A stretch of DNA of 64,000 nt from Pezizomycotina sp. ARF18 (GCA_002224055.1 AZLU01000148.1:1-64000), one strand, 5' to 3'; shown: positions 1-13,016, numbered from the stretch's first letter. The notes: generated from the sequence alone by a model not told the origin. Program-made: numbers and translations.

Positions 1-342
1 AGCTACGTTACTTATGCTTATAAAATAAGCTGTGCTACTCTTAACACATAATACAAAACTACGTTCCAATATAATCAATAAATAGTAAAAAATATATAGG
101 TAAAATCGTAAATACCTTAAAGTAATATATCATTCTATATATAAAGGCATAAGGATTCTGGAATATTTCTCAGTGATGGTTTAATACGTATTTATACGTT
201 TAAACTCTAAGAGTATTTAATGGAATATTTAGAGCAACTCCTTCACGTGATTTTATACCTAAACATATGCTATGGATATAAAACCATCATTTGACGTTTC
301 TCGAAAAGTGATATTGGTATATATCAATATTCTAGCTTGATC

Positions 343-895
343 TCAGAAAGATATCTCTAGACCGCGAGATAAATGTCGATTATGCTTCAGATCAAGAGAC
401 AAATCATGTTTAACATTATCATAAATAGCTATCCCTTGAAAGCTCTGTCTAACATAAGTGCAAACAACATAATCACAGCGACAGCGATTTTGAACTTCTA
501 CTTGATAACTACTGCTACAGATACCATACTGTTCTACGACCAGTATCGATATAATAAGAGCTAAGAGTATTGCGGCTACTATAAGGATCACTACACTAGG
601 AGCAGGAATGACTACACCATTAAGCTTTAGAAAGAGAAATATCAATTGAAGTTTAAGAACCCTTCATTGTATTGTCTGTTGAAGCAGCACTAACACGTAC
701 GCCAATGTAATATCTTGTACTGCTAAGAGTTAGTGGACTCTGAACAACTGGAGCACGAAGCTTGACATATCTTAGAGTGATACGTAGTTCAAATCTTAGC
801 TTAAAGATTTTTGCCGTTTTCACAGACCCGAATTCAATTCTTGTCACCGTTTTCCGCGGTATACATGGTTCAAACGGACATTTCCCAAAAACCAA
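343..895 (-). CDS. putative single-pass membrane protein, frame broken once
   Basis: Two minus-strand frames join near 650. The upstream part is soluble-looking (for example STRYYIGVRVSAAS). The downstream part has a 20-residue hydrophobic run, VVILIVAAILLALIISILVV, followed by a short Cys-bearing tail (CRCDYVVC). That arrangement suggests a tail-anchored or type I membrane protein. No convincing ATG is visible and the family is not recognised. It could be a chance pair of open frames, since the surrounding DNA is AT-rich. Confidence 0.3.
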
Positions 896-1396
896 TGTTA
901 CAACAACAATTTATTCTATTGTTTTACGGGATTACTCCACCGCATCGTAGTGTTTAAAATTTTGAAGTAAAATTTATACCTTGTGAGCACAATAATAAGT
1001 TTTTCAAAATGAACAAGATTCACGTTGTTCGAAAAGTTCGGATTTCGCCATTTACGAATAAACTAGAAGGCATCATTGACTAGAACACAACATAAATTTA
1101 CACCCAATCAAAAAAAAAAAAAAAATTTTTTAAGGAGTTTCCAATATTATGCGATTTGATATATTATGATGACGTTGAGAATTACGTTAACGACAAGAGG
1201 CTACGTGTATTATGACGTTGAAAATGACGAGCAAGCTTAAGACAAGAAAGAAAAAATCAAAGAAAGCAAAAGGAAAAACATGATAAATAGTTGAAAGCTA
1301 TATTATGCTAAGGACAACCAGCTTCCAGTTCAAGAAGAAATGAAAAATTAATGTCTAGCTAGGATGCGTGAAAAGAGTATCAGTCCCTTCAAGTTC
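896..1396. other. AT-rich intergenic stretch
   Basis: No coding signal seen. It contains an A-run directly followed by a T-run near 1110-1130. Confidence 0.5.
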
Positions 1397-1945
1397 TTAG
1401 ACGCCGAAGCAGCTGGGACGGAAATCCTCGATGCAGCAGCACGTGCAACCGTGGGTATCGCACTTGATAGTAGCGTTCTTCTCCCCTTCGGGCAGCAGCG
1501 CTCGACGGCCGCCAGGACCAGCAGCGCAGTAAGCGCTACCGGCCGGATGCGCCTCCGTCGCCTCCACGTTGCCGCCGAAGACACCGCTAGAGCTTCCGCC
1601 GCTGCTGCTGCTGGAGTCGGAGTAGTATCCGTGGCGAGGAGGAGAGGAGAGTAGTTGCTACCGCTCTGGGAGCTGTAATCGTGACCGTACGAGTCGACGG
1701 AGCCGGAACCAGAGTTGGAGTCGCCATCAGAGCCGGAGCCGCTGCTGGAGCTTGCGGGTTATCACCGTTGGGAGAATCGGCGTGATGGAGTGGCCGTTTA
1801 CGCTGGCCTGCGCGTGGGCGTTCTGCCCTTGTGCGGATACGCGCATGTTGCCGTTGGAGTTTGCGAACGACGAAGCCTGAGAGAAGCTCGGCGCGGCAGA
1901 GGCAAGGGCGGCGGAGGAAAGGACGAAAGCGATGAAGAACTTCAT
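1397..1945 (-). CDS. small secreted Ser/Gly-rich protein with Cys-rich tail
   Basis: The ATG at 1945 opens a clear signal peptide (MKFFIAFVLSSAALASAAP). A Ser/Gly/Asp-rich region follows (SSSSGSGSDGDSNSGSGS, then HGYYSDSSSSSGGSSS). The tail is Cys-rich: KCDTHGCTCCCIEDF and PSCFGV before a stop at 1397. The frame changes more than once, but composition stays coherent, so the parts probably belong to one protein of roughly 180 residues. It resembles the gene at 4619-4935 in design. Likely secreted to the cell wall or outside; function unknown. Confidence 0.55.
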
Positions 1946-2175
1946 TTTGGATATATTAAAAAGGTTGAAAGGATGAGAGATGAAAGAAAGAAAAACGGGT
2001 GTATTAGTCTAAGTAGAAAAAAAAAACGAATGTATGAATGTTAATTGGTATTAAAATTAAAGAATGTGAAGCTGCTTGGTTTTTATTGGACTGTGTACTG
2101 ATTTAAAAAAAAAAAAAAAAGAATCGAAAGGGTAGGTCTGAGCTTGAATTTATCTACTAATTCTGAATCTAAAGA

Positions 2176-2420
2176 TCAGGGCATAAATTCAACTTCTGCG
2201 AAAAGGTAAACATGCAATCCTGGAAGCGAGGAAGAATCGTAATCGTCAATTTCCCCGATTTCAACACGATGTAGATGCCCTGATATTCCATCCATCCAAC
2301 TTTGCGGATGTCTAGTAACCATAAGTTTCACAGCGTAGGGTTGTCCTATACGAAAAGCAAAGTTTTTTGTCGCAAGCAGCAGAGGAAATACGACCAAGAG
2401 AAACCCTGCCCATTTCAGAA
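2176..2420 (-). CDS. short hypothetical ORF with hydrophobic leader
   Basis: An open frame begins with a hydrophobic stretch (WAGFLLVVFPLLLAT) and continues with a protein-like acidic tail (HRVEIGEIDDYDSSSLPG) to a stop at 2176. There is no ATG in frame at the 5' side. A TAG directly before the leader could be a 3' splice site, so this may be a terminal exon. Family not recognised. Confidence 0.3.
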
Positions 2421-2429
2421 TGCGAGCGG

Positions 2430-4618
2430 CTAGCTAGGGAACCTGTTCATTTTGATCGAAAGAAGTTACGATGTAGTCAGTTTCGTCTCAAAAGCTTTGG
2501 TCCCTGGACTTACCGAATAGCGAACGTGAGCCTTTCCCGTTAGACATAAGAGAAACATAATTAGAACATCATTCTATTATTTATTACCATTTGCCATCAT
2601 CGTTGGTACTGCGTACACTACAAGTCCTTTTCCCTAGCAATGAAAGACATAATCCCCCACGACCACGGAAAATACGGTACCTCTCTAACTAACTACCGTA
2701 ACTTATCGTATCGGCTTCCAACTAAATGTCGTATCTAGCGTACAAGACTGCCGATCAATCTTCTTTTTTTCGCGCAGAAAAGACAAAACGGTGAAAAGGC
2801 TATGCTGTCAATACCGTCAAGACCCTGTTAGTCAGACATTTAACTGGACCAGGATGGTAATCGTATGAATTTTACAATCTTGGCAGGCGCAATATTGTTC
2901 TTTCTGAAAACCCCAGGACCTAACGTTCAAATTCGAAGCCTGGGGAAGAAGAAAAAAAAGAAAGTAGAAAAAGAAAGGAAGGAGGGAGGGAAAAAGCAAA
3001 GTCTCGAAATCGAAAAAAGCAAGGCGTTTTATTGTCTCGCGTGTCGGATTTCGTTCTGGCCAAAAAGAATTCCCTCGCTGGCAGGGAAACGTTTAAGCGA
3101 TGCCCTCATTCCCCTTCATTTTTCGGCATGAACTCCGTGTTATTCCTGTATAGGTTTGAACATCCTACTTAGTTAGAACAAAAAAAAAAAAGAAAAAGAA
3201 TTTACTCGTGTTTACAGACCGCTTTACGACGAAACCCGAAGGGTCCTTTTCACTTCATTTCATTCCTTCTTAAAATAGCATCATAGCCAATAATCTCTAC
3301 GAATGACAGAAAGAGGATCTTTGTGGAGGCCGAGGTTGCTCGTAGCCTTTCCAGAAACGAATCTGTTTGTTTAGTGGCGGGCAAACTTGAACAGTAAACG
3401 GCAAAGCGCAACCCCAACCGGCAAATTCTCTCATGTTCCAGAAATTACGTTCACAAGCCCACTTCGGCAAGAAATCAAGCTATATTTACTTTGTCTTGAA
3501 TCAGATTATAATTTGATGGAAGTTTTGTACACGATTGAAAGCCCTTTGAGCCTTTTTTGTCGCATAGCCAGAACCCTTCTAGCTAGTTCGTTGCGCGGAA
3601 GATACAAGGGTTTCGCTATTATGAGACAATGAGGCTTTAGCATCTTTCGGAGGGCTCCTAGTCGGGTCTTAGCTACGGTGCGATAATATCGTTTGATAAT
3701 TCTGATGCAACTGTCCTTTTTTTCAATTTTTTCGTGTCTTTCGTGAGCTCGAACATCCGGCCATCGAGAAATGAGACACGGCGAAAGGCTTTCTCCAGTC
3801 CTTGGATACTTCGCGAAAATAGTCTCTTGTTCATGTGAAGCAGACCTATTCTCATGTGTGCAACTTGGCTTTTGTTAGCGTGAACATGGGTTTTCGAGGA
3901 TAGTCATAGGTTACATGTCGCGATGACCCTTCGTTCGTAACCCTTTCTTGAATCAATCTTAGAGTCTTTGAAACATCTTGGAAATATTCTATCAGAGTAA
4001 TATTAAGATATCATGCAAAACAAATATATCGTTACTTTTAAGTACAGAAATCCACGGAAGACCAGCACCATAAGTTATTCATCATTCCGTATTCTGTTAT
4101 TTGAGCAGCCTGCCTCCTGGCTTTCAGCGTTCAAACACTTGCCATGTTATCAACCAAATGACATCTCTATATAACTCTTTCCCAGTTTAGTTTAAACGTT
4201 TAATAATTTTATTCGTACTTCTCTTTACACAATTTCATTATGTTCTGCAACCGAGTCGCGATGCCTAGGTCAATAAAACTACAAAATCTCTCCGGTTATC
4301 GAGTCTATTCTTCTACACATTACATTCTCATCTCTAGATAAAACGGTATACAAAAAACATTGAAAGAAACACCGATAGCAATATTAAAGGTTAAGTAGTT
4401 ACATTCTCCCGCTGGCAGACATTAAAGCCAAAAAAAAAAGCTATTATATAGCAGGATCAAAAGAAGGCAAGTTTAAATAAAAGTAGTACGTTATCAGAAG
4501 CCATCCTACCAAAAAAAAAAAAAAAAAAAAAAGCCAATAGAACTTCGCAGGAAAAATGCCTATTTACCAAGAAGACCATTTACTCTGATTTCTTAACCTT
4601 ATTCAAACCTCCCTACAA
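2430..4618. other. long stretch without a supportable gene
   Basis: Only short open frames without domain, signal or codon evidence were seen on either strand. There are A-runs near 3181-3191 and a run of about 20 A at 4511-4532. Confidence 0.5.
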
Positions 4619-4935
4619 TCATACCCCTCCCTTGCAGCATTTGCACTTATTCCGTCACACGTGAGGGAAGCTGGGACCACTCCGTCGGGCAGCAGTGGTT
4701 CCTGCCGTCGGGAGTCTCGGAGCAAGTGGAGGTGGAACCGCCGGCGGAGCTTGAGTAGCTGCTGCTGCTGGAGCTGTATGATCCTCCGGAGGAGTAACTA
4801 GATGAACGTAAGAGCTAGAGGAAGAGACCGAACGAGCTCGAGCCCGATTGCTTTTTTCGGGCGACGCAGTAAGTTTGGGGCGCGGCGGAGACCAAGAGCT
4901 GCCGATGCGACGAGGAGGATAGCGGTGAACTTCAT
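4619..4935 (-). CDS. small secreted Ser-rich protein, paralogue-like to 1397-1945
   Basis: The ATG at 4935 starts a signal peptide (MKFTAILLVASAALG) close to that of the 1397-1945 gene. A Ser/Tyr/Gly run (SYSSSSSSYSSSAGGS) follows, then a Cys-bearing end (TCSETPDGRNHCCPTEW) and a final KCKCCKGGV before the stop. The frame is interrupted. Order and composition match the 1.4-1.9 kb gene, so the two look like old duplicates. Function unknown; secreted. Confidence 0.5.
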
Positions 4936-5988
4936 GTTGAGTGAGTGTTTGGTAGGTAGGTCAAACTGGAGAGGCTCGATTTGGAATGAATGAAGGAATG
5001 AATGAATGAATGAAGAGAAGATGTTTTCAATGAATGTAGTAAAGGAGAGTATGTTTACTATGCAAAGTCAATTTGTCCAGGAAGATTAAAATGAATGCCT
5101 ATGTCTTGCTGCTTAACGATGAAGAAAGGACATTAAAAAAAAAAAAAAAAAAAAAAAGAGAGAGAAGAGGGATACACGTTACTTTTTGATATTATCTTTT
5201 TTTAGCAATAAGAAAGAACGTCAAGGCCGGCCAAGAAACCGGGAAACGTCGAAAATTAGGGGTTACGTATACATGTCAGGTATGAAACACCCTAGAACAC
5301 CTGAGGAAGGGCAAGGGAAGCTTACCATTACAAGCCCAAGCCCCCCTCGTTAAATCCTGATTGATCAGAAAAGAAACACCATCTTCCGAAATTCTGCGGA
5401 GCTATTGATGCAACTACTTTTGCGTGAAAGTTTACCAGTACTACAAGGGACCTAAAAAGGCAACTTCTGCTTAAACAACCCCCTTTCGCTTACGATCCCT
5501 TCCTCGGCGATGATATCATCCATCACACCCTTGCTATAATTGAATTTTTGCGCCTCGGAATCATCAACCACTTGCCAGAATTTGCGTTCTTTTCAAACGC
5601 AATAAAAAGTGGGACGGAGACTTGGATTTAGGCGCACGGCCTGATAGAGAAATGATAGGTGACATGCATTAATGAGCAATGAAAACAGTATATGGAAATA
5701 TGTGGAAGTCTGGTTCCCCCAGCCCTCCGCTCTCCAACGGCGCATGACAAGAAAGATACTCAGCCATCCAAAGGCGCACGGAAGGATACCGGATCGTCTT
5801 TTTTTTTTTTTTTTTTTTTTGAATTGAGAGAATTAATATTATGGTATATTATTATTACTATAGTGCAAGGACATGGTATGATATGTTATACACAATAGAA
5901 AAAGTAATGAAAGGGAAAAAGAAAGAAAAACTACAGAACATTACGAGTTCCTGTTCTTAGTATACGTCCTGACACGTTACCATCCCTG
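4936..5988. other. intergenic with GAAT repeat and long homopolymers
   Basis: A (GAAT)n microsatellite lies at about 4983-5015, an A23 run at 5135-5157 and a T22 run at 5799-5820. No gene is supported. Confidence 0.6.
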
Positions 5989-7390
5989 TCAACAGACGAC
6001 AACTTGGACGGTCTTGGTGTCCGTATTAACCGTGACACCGTCGTTAGTGGAGCTATCCTTCACCTCCGCCTTTGAAATCGTCTTCGTCTTCCCATTGGGC
6101 CTTGTAATGACAATAGTTTCCGCGTCGGCTTCATCGCTGGCTTGTTATTACCCGTCTGACTGGTGCTAAATGCTGTCGCTCTCACTCCTACAATCGTCGT
6201 GCCGTTTTTTAGAGTCTTGCTAGAACCGAAGATTTACTGTTTCGTAGACGTGCCGGCGACATTACCCGTCGTACCCGCTGGCCGACGATGCGGATGAACT
6301 AGCTTCCCGTGAGTATCGGAACTGCCCGATGCGGCGACGTAGATGTGTTTACGGCCGGATTGTAACCCCGGCGACGGCGGATCCGGCAGCGGACGTAGAG
6401 ACCCGCGCCGATGTCGTCTTTACCGGTGTGCACGTTCGTCTGGGTAATACCCACAGACGCTGTACCGATTTATTCTTCCCCCGTCCGACGGAACGACGTT
6501 GCTGTCTCCGTAGTACCGGACTGGATATCGTGCTTCCACCGTGTTTAGTATTCCCGTATTAACCGATGCTTCGTCGCGCTCAAGTCGCCAACCGAAGCGC
6601 CCCCTTACGGGAATTAGAATCTGTAGCACCGTTCGCAGACGATGTGCCGTCGTGCGTTGTTACCCGCGAAACCACTACCGGGTCCGGTGGTTGATTGATC
6701 GCTCCTCCGGCCGGCGTTTTCGCTGGTGCCGGCGCACTCCGGATTGTTGAGAGGACGAAGTTTGGACTACCTGCGCGGCGCCGGCCCTGTCCGAGTCGCC
6801 CGCGGGCTTTACATGGCCGGTCGGTCTTCGCTGATGATGCGCTGGCCCAGATGCGCCGTTTGAGGACAGCGCTGCGGACGGCGCGTGCCGCGCCGCTGCG
6901 GTGAAGCCGGTGCGTTACCCGTGGAAGAAGAGGCAGGCGTTGGATTGGTCAGGGCCTGCAGAGGCGTGGCGAGGAGCGGTTTTCGGCGTATTATCATAGT
7001 GTGGAGTTGCCCTCTTGTGATCGTCCTGATTTGTTTTGATTCCCGCGATTGCTGGAGCATGTGGGTCAAATACTCTGCCGCTGGAGCCGCTGTTTGTTAC
7101 TTTTGTTACTGTTATTGTCGCGCGGCGAGCCGGCGTCTTACCGTTTCTTTGCAACCCACCTGTGAGACGATGAGCGCCGCCAGATGTGAAACTGGGCGAT
7201 CGCGAGCCGCCATTGCGGCGCCGGATTGGTATTGTTGCTCGGTGAGGGCAATGGTGCAACGTCCGAGCCGCCAGAGTGCGAAGGTAGGGCGGCCGCGATA
7301 ACGCCAGCGATCTCGTGGCCGCGAGGAAGAAGGGAATGAGTTTGACGAGGGCGCAAAGATGCTTTTTGCAATATAGAAAAAAAAAAAATT
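5989..7390 (-). CDS. GC-rich Ser/Thr-rich secreted or cell-wall protein, frames broken
   Basis: The minus strand has a hydrophobic leader (KLIPFFLAA), then Ser/Pro/Asn-rich sequence (SDVAPLPSPSNNTNPAP), Thr-rich blocks (ATITVTKVTNSGSSG; SGTTETATS) and a C-terminus ETIVITRPNGKTKT, ending VQVVVC with the stop at 5989. The TxTxT pattern and composition resemble secreted or wall-anchored fungal Ser/Thr proteins of several hundred residues. The block from about 6.25 to 7.3 kb is clearly richer in GC than its flanks. Many frame changes prevent an exact model, and the start codon is not certain. Confidence 0.4.
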
Positions 7391-7439
7391 TATACGAAAA
7401 GGAAAAAAATCAAAATGAATGTTGTTCTTCAAAGGAATG

Positions 7440-8414
7440 TACGAGCCCGACCAGGGAAAAGCTATGTATGTATCGACTAAAAACCTTTGCTAAGCAGAGG
7501 CAAGCGTGAAAAGAAGACGCAAAAGGTTGAGATGAAAAGAAGAACATCGCAAGAAGGGCAGAGGTGAGACTCATTATATATTCCGTAATATTGCCGTAAT
7601 TCTACGATCTTTTAAAATTGCGCCGCGGTCGTATTGCGTTTGAACCCCAGTCCCCTCTAAGTTTCATATACATCGTCCCATCCCATTTTCAGGATTTCAA
7701 AGTTCCTTAAGGAGCCTGTCTCGGATAACAAGGTAAATAAAATTAAAAAAGGCCCAGAGTTAGCTAGATTAAAGGATCTCTCGTCATACATGTAAAGAAC
7801 TCCTAGTACACAAAGACGGCCATGTTCCTAAAAAATAACGAAAGCACGTTGTGCACAATCGCTCATCAGGAGTTTGCCGTATCATGATCACACAACCCCA
7901 GAGTGTTTCTTCGAACTCCGGTAGATTTTTTTGTTTTGTTTTGGAATCTCCAAAGGAGGCTGAAACCAAGCAATTACCGTTTTCGAATATATGAAAAAAG
8001 ATTTCCTTTCCTTCACCAGGTGCTTCTTGATTATCTCAATCGCTAAATGTTTCTTATCGGTCATGCCAATGTGAACACCTGCGGAACTGGGCCTGTCAAG
8101 GTGTCAGGCACAGCTTCAAAACCGGGCGGTCGGCGAGACAGAACACAGTTCCACGAAAATTTCCGAAAATACGGTTGACGGTACATAACTCAATATTATA
8201 TGAACCGTGGAAAAGTTTGATGATCGCAAATACGAACTATGACACCCGCGGCTTAAATCATAATTATAACGCACAAGGGAAATACGGGCTGGAACAGAAA
8301 TATATCGATCTATCAGATTGAGCTTATCATGGATATTTTGATTGAGGACCCTTCGATTTCCAGCGTGATTACACTGAAACCTTTGAAAGTGAACGAATAA
8401 CTACTGGCGGAGAG
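7440..8414. other. no supportable gene
   Basis: Short frames only; nothing recognised. Confidence 0.4.
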
Positions 8415-8747
8415 CTAGGATAATGTTTGATCCGGTTGAGGGAGATAATGACGGTTAATACAAAGGAACCGACGGTGGTGCAGTTCTAATAAAATTATGT
8501 TTTCTCCCTCGACAGTATCCAGTGCCTTGTCGATATCCTGATATTGTAGAACCCAATATCTCCTCTTCATGTACCTAATGAGCTTCACTGGTAGCACCCC
8601 GATGCCATAATTTGATGTCGAGATGTCGGTCTCACCGAACCGATAGCCATAAATATCTATCGCGTATAGCTCTGAGCCTGAGGCATTCCTGGTATTTGAC
8701 AAAGCGAAAGAATAAGATCCGCACGAACAATTTTCTAGGGACCCCAT
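8415..8747 (-). CDS. intact hypothetical protein, 110 aa
   Basis: An uninterrupted ATG-to-stop frame (start 8747). The protein begins MGSLENCSCGSYSFALS and has a basic/aromatic middle (RYMKRRYWVLQYQD). No signal peptide, membrane segment or known domain is visible. Being intact in a window where most genes are broken adds some weight. Function unknown. Confidence 0.4.
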   Translation of the reverse strand: MGSLENCSCGSYSFALSNTRNASGSELYAIDIYGYRFGETDISTSNYGIGVLPVKLIRYMKRRYWVLQYQDIDKALDTVEGENIILLELHHRRFLCINRHYLPQPDQTLS

Positions 8748-10613
8748 TTTGCAGAAAGTAGGGAAGGTATTATCGGAGAACTAGCTGTGTACAGCAGATT
8801 GAGGATACTCTCATACTATCTTTCTGCCTGGATACCGGCTCGGGTTTTGATTTGATTCGATTTTACTAGATAATTTTATTTTAAAACGACCACTGGCCAT
8901 CATTGTACAAGCTTCTCAAGTTACTAGTCCCGCTATCTAACGGACGCTGTTAATCACCTGAGAATGAGCAATGCTCGCTCTGCGATATAGGAAAGGTGAA
9001 GCTCTGAAACCATTACTGCGTGAAGAGAATATCCTCATGCTGGCTTCATGCATGTCGCCCACAAACTGGCTCTCACGAGCTCAGATTAGCATGGATCCTA
9101 ATATTCAAAAAAAAAAAAAAAAAGCAGAGCTTTCGCCAGTCGAAGGCTATGGTCACTACCGTATCATAAGTCTCGAGCTCCTAATAGCCAAAGGTAGGCT
9201 GATTGTCGTGATCTCTAAAGGGAAAATCGTTGAACTGATGCTACATTTCACAAAAATCCAGTTCCTTCCGAGACGTTTTCCTGGTTTCAATTTAGGCGGA
9301 TCTTCAAAGAATTTGCGCTATATAGCAAACTAAAACCGAAACTACGCTTGCACCAACGGAAACGATTAATATTAAGAGTTTACTCCTAACGGCGGGGGGA
9401 GCATACTAGTATAGGCATTGATCTAGATGGGAGTAAGTCCTTGCCGCGATCGAGAGGCGATTTGCAAATCTGTGCTGGCAGCTCCGGGTTTTCTTCCATT
9501 CAAGCATGAACAGTTGCTTAAGTTATAGAAATATGATTAGCACTAAGGTATAAGCTTCTGACTCACTGCATATCAAACCTATTTAGTCCGCTGGACCGTG
9601 GCGGAAAAGCCTTTATATGGAGAAAAAAAAAAAAAAAAACAAAAAAAAAAAATGAAGTGAAAATAAGAATTTAAAACCAGGCTGATGCAACCCCCTTTTT
9701 TTGTGAATACCAATATCAAAACGCAAAGTCATAAATCCCGATTGAAAATCTTAAATTGTGCGACTTTATCCTTCTTTGCCGTACTATATCGGGCTCTGAA
9801 CTTTAAGCGCTTGATGGGATTCAAAAGTGAGACCGCAGGGTACAAAATATCGACGTAAGCAGGAGGGTTTGCTATAGTGGAAGACAACCATTCTCTAGAG
9901 CAGGGATATCCCCATATTGGCAGTGTAATCCGACCGGCGTACTCTGTTGCTTTCCGATTTCATGAGAAGCTAGGGCCTCCCGGCCCAAGAATTTCTCGAC
10001 CCCGACGCGCGACAGTTGGTTACGCGATCTGCTCAATGGTGCCACTGCGGCACGTGAACGCATACGGAAGTAGGTGGAGAAGGTTAAGGGGTGCTAAGGG
10101 CGGGGAAGGAGTCCCGAACGAGGTCAATAGCAAGATGTCGGGGTGGAATAGAGATACGTATTTGAAGTGAGTGAAATAGTCACTGGTTGACGAGGACGCA
10201 TATTGGAAATACTTTCGCACGTAGTCACAGGAATGTGAAGAGCACGAGCAAATCGATTAATGAACAACAACGCATTGAAGCCTCTTGAGATTGTTAGATC
10301 TTAGACATTATTATCATTAAAAAACGATAAGGACGTTTTTCTTCGAGAATTCGTACGTTACATAACATTGAAAAACACCCAAGGAAAGAATAAGGGAGAG
10401 AATGAAGTTCGATAATTGTTAATTTGCCCGTAATCGCTTCTTGTGATTATTATTATTATTTCTCCTATGGGAGCATTTTCTTGGTTTTGTTATCGTATCC
10501 ATTTCCCTATTCCGTGTTCATCACGCGGTATTCCCCACCACCGCCAATTTCCATGACGTCACCTGTAACCTCCTCCCTTCCCAATTTCGTTATTGTGACG
10601 GTTTTTTTTTTTT
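8748..10613. other. no supportable gene
   Basis: Several ORFs of 60-120 codons occur on both strands (for example 8971-9333 and 9872-10170 plus) but show no domain, signal or conserved motif. A-runs lie near 9108-9123 and 9625-9651. Confidence 0.4.
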
Positions 10614-11397
10614 TCATTTAGACACGTCCCTCCTGAACGGATTCCTGAACCTCCTCCTCCTGGGAGCCCTAGCGGCAGCCGCAGCTCCTTATCTAGCTTC
10701 CTCTCGCGCCTGCGGGAGCAGCAGCTCAGAACTAAGTCCACAGACGCAAAGATGAGCATGATGAACGTCGCTAGAATCAACCACATCGCCGTCCCGAAGC
10801 GGGCGTGGTTTCCGCGTCCTTGGGAGCGAGAATTGATGTGGTCTTTGACGGTCTAAAAATCCACCTCACATTAGCATAAATAACGCGTTATGGTGCAAGA
10901 GGGATGTATGTGACTTACGCCCATAACGATAAAATCGATAACCATGCTAACGAACACCAACAGCCAAGCCACAACCGCAACTAAACTACCCAACAAACTG
11001 CCCCACACCCCGCACCAAGCGCGAACGCGAAAGCGATGAAGCACAGCGCGCACGCGATCGGGTGCAGTATCATAACATTCGTCAAGCCATCGAGCGTCGC
11101 TTGGGTGCTACCGCTGAAATGGGTTCCGTCGATTTGCGACTGGATGTAGGCGATTTTGTAGCCGATGTGGGAGCGGAGCAGTGGTCGTTGCCGTCGGCGG
11201 CGTCGAGGAGGCACCAGCCGAAGGAGCCGTATGAGACGGACGAGTGCACGCCGTTGAGGAGTTGCGGAGGTTGACGTGCAGGAGGCCGAGGGAGTTCACG
11301 CGGGAGCGGAGATGGAGGCGACGAGGAGGAGGACGAAGGAGGCGAAGAGCAGGAATGTGCCGATGTGGTGGAGGGTTAGCATTAGGCCGCCGGCCAT
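10614..11397 (-). CDS. SUR7/PalI-family four-TM plasma-membrane protein, two exons
   Basis: From the ATG at 11397: TM1 (MLTLHHIGTFLLFASFVLL), then an ectodomain with LGLLHVNLRNSSNGVHSS, YGSFGWCLLD and DGTHFSGSTQATLDGLT. TM2 and TM3 follow (HPIACALCFIAFAFALGAG; SLVAVVAWLLVFVSMVIDF). An intron of 66 nt (10853-10918, GT-AG) precedes TM4 (MWLILATFIMLIFASVDLV), a CCSRRRERK tail and RRRRFRNPFRRDVSK. This matches the fungal SUR7/PalI family of cortical or eisosome and pH-sensing membrane proteins. Four single-base losses in short G or C runs interrupt exon 1, at the junctions SAP|VNS, NSS|NGV, SAP|HIGY and GAG|VWG. No nonsense substitution was seen. Confidence 0.8.
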
Positions 11398-13016
11398 GGT
11401 TGCGGTTGTTGTTGTTGTGATTGTTAGGGGGGGTTGTATGGGGTAGGTCGGTTGGTTGGAGAGGTTGGTGATGGTTGGAGGAAGAAGAGGAAAAGAGGGA
11501 GAAAAAGTGCGCGATGGTGGTTTGTTATAAAGGAAGGGTGGTTGGGAATTTATTCATTTAGCTGCCAAAAAAAAAAAAAAAAAAAAAAAAAAACCTCTTT
11601 GTTAGCAGTAGTATAGAAAAAAAAAAATTTGAAAAAAAAAAAAAAAATAAAAAATAAAAAAATACCAACACAAGGGAAGACAAGATGCAGATTGCAGCGC
11701 TAAAATTCTAAAGATCTCGATTTTCACTTTTTTAATTTGCGCGACATACTTTACTCCACACATCCAACTAGAAATGCTGTCCTTCTTGTCTTGGATCTGA
11801 GGAAAAATATTGTGCGCAACGAATGCCAATGGTGCGAAATGGTCTGATTGACGTCAATCTTTCACGATAACGAGGATAACTTCTCCCGTGGACCACAGTC
11901 AACAAGGAATGTCACGCGGAGTTTTTAATTTCCCAGAGATATATTTCAAGCGAAAAACTCATAGAAAGCCCATGCGATACGGTCGACCAAGCTTAAAAAA
12001 AAAAAAATGTCGCAGTTTCCACCAGCGTCCTGCAAGTTGCACATGCTAGCGTCATAGACACCGGCCAATAATGCTTCGAGTTGGCGTTTTTCTTTCGTTT
12101 CCTTCTGTCGCCAATAACGGACGGGGCAAATGACGTGGCTAACGGTGGCTGGGGTGAGTAGTCGGACTTTGGCTGCGGTGGCGACCCTCAGCTCTCGTCA
12201 TTGGCCACTAGAGGCTTGGAGTGTTTCTTGGCTAGTAGAGGTCGTGCCGCTTTCGAATTATCTGAGGTCATTGTCCGCCGCCGGCAGCGAGTGGAAAAGC
12301 AGGTTTTTTCCGTCACTACCTACGCCGTCACTGCATGCGCATGATTGTGTCTGACTCCTCTTTTTTTTTTTTTTTCCTGTCCCGCACTCAATCGGCGAGT
12401 GTGTCACGGCGCTCCTCGATCACCATCGATGACAGTGATTGTCAACACACGTGTTTGATAGGAACGGGCAAGGAGTGGGTGAATTATGGGATGACATGAT
12501 AAACATCACGATCTCAACTTTTATTTATTGTTTGGAAGAGTTTTCAGTTTTGATATTGAGATGCTTAAGACGCTGTATTATTGGTCGGTTTGAATTCTTT
12601 TTTTTTTTTTTTTTTTTTTTTTTTCTTTTGTGGGAGTCATGGAAAAAGCTTTTTATGGTCTTAAAACGACTCTTTGTCAGAAGCTATAGGCAAAGAAAGA
12701 AACTGGTGAAGCTAAGTAATATCTTAATTATCTAACCAGAAGAAGAAAAGAAGAAAATGAAGAAGTATCTACAATAATATCTATATAATATGCAATCCTT
12801 CGATATAGGTCCCTCCCTTCCATAACCTAAGTAGTTGCAGGAACGTGAGAACCTAGGAACTTTCCAGATCCATCCTCCCTTATTTACTAAGTAACTAGTA
12901 CAGAGGTTGGGTACGAAACAAGATCCATCCTTCCATTCTCGGTATTTCTAGATTGTCCATTACGGAAACAAGACCTTAATACAATACAGTACGACAGAAC
13001 GACCCCAATCACTCTG
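11398..13016. other. intergenic with extreme homopolymers
   Basis: An A27 run lies at 11567-11593, further A-runs at about 11609-11660 and a T27 run at 12598-12624. Plus ORFs at 12130 and 12439 carry no supporting evidence. Confidence 0.5.
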
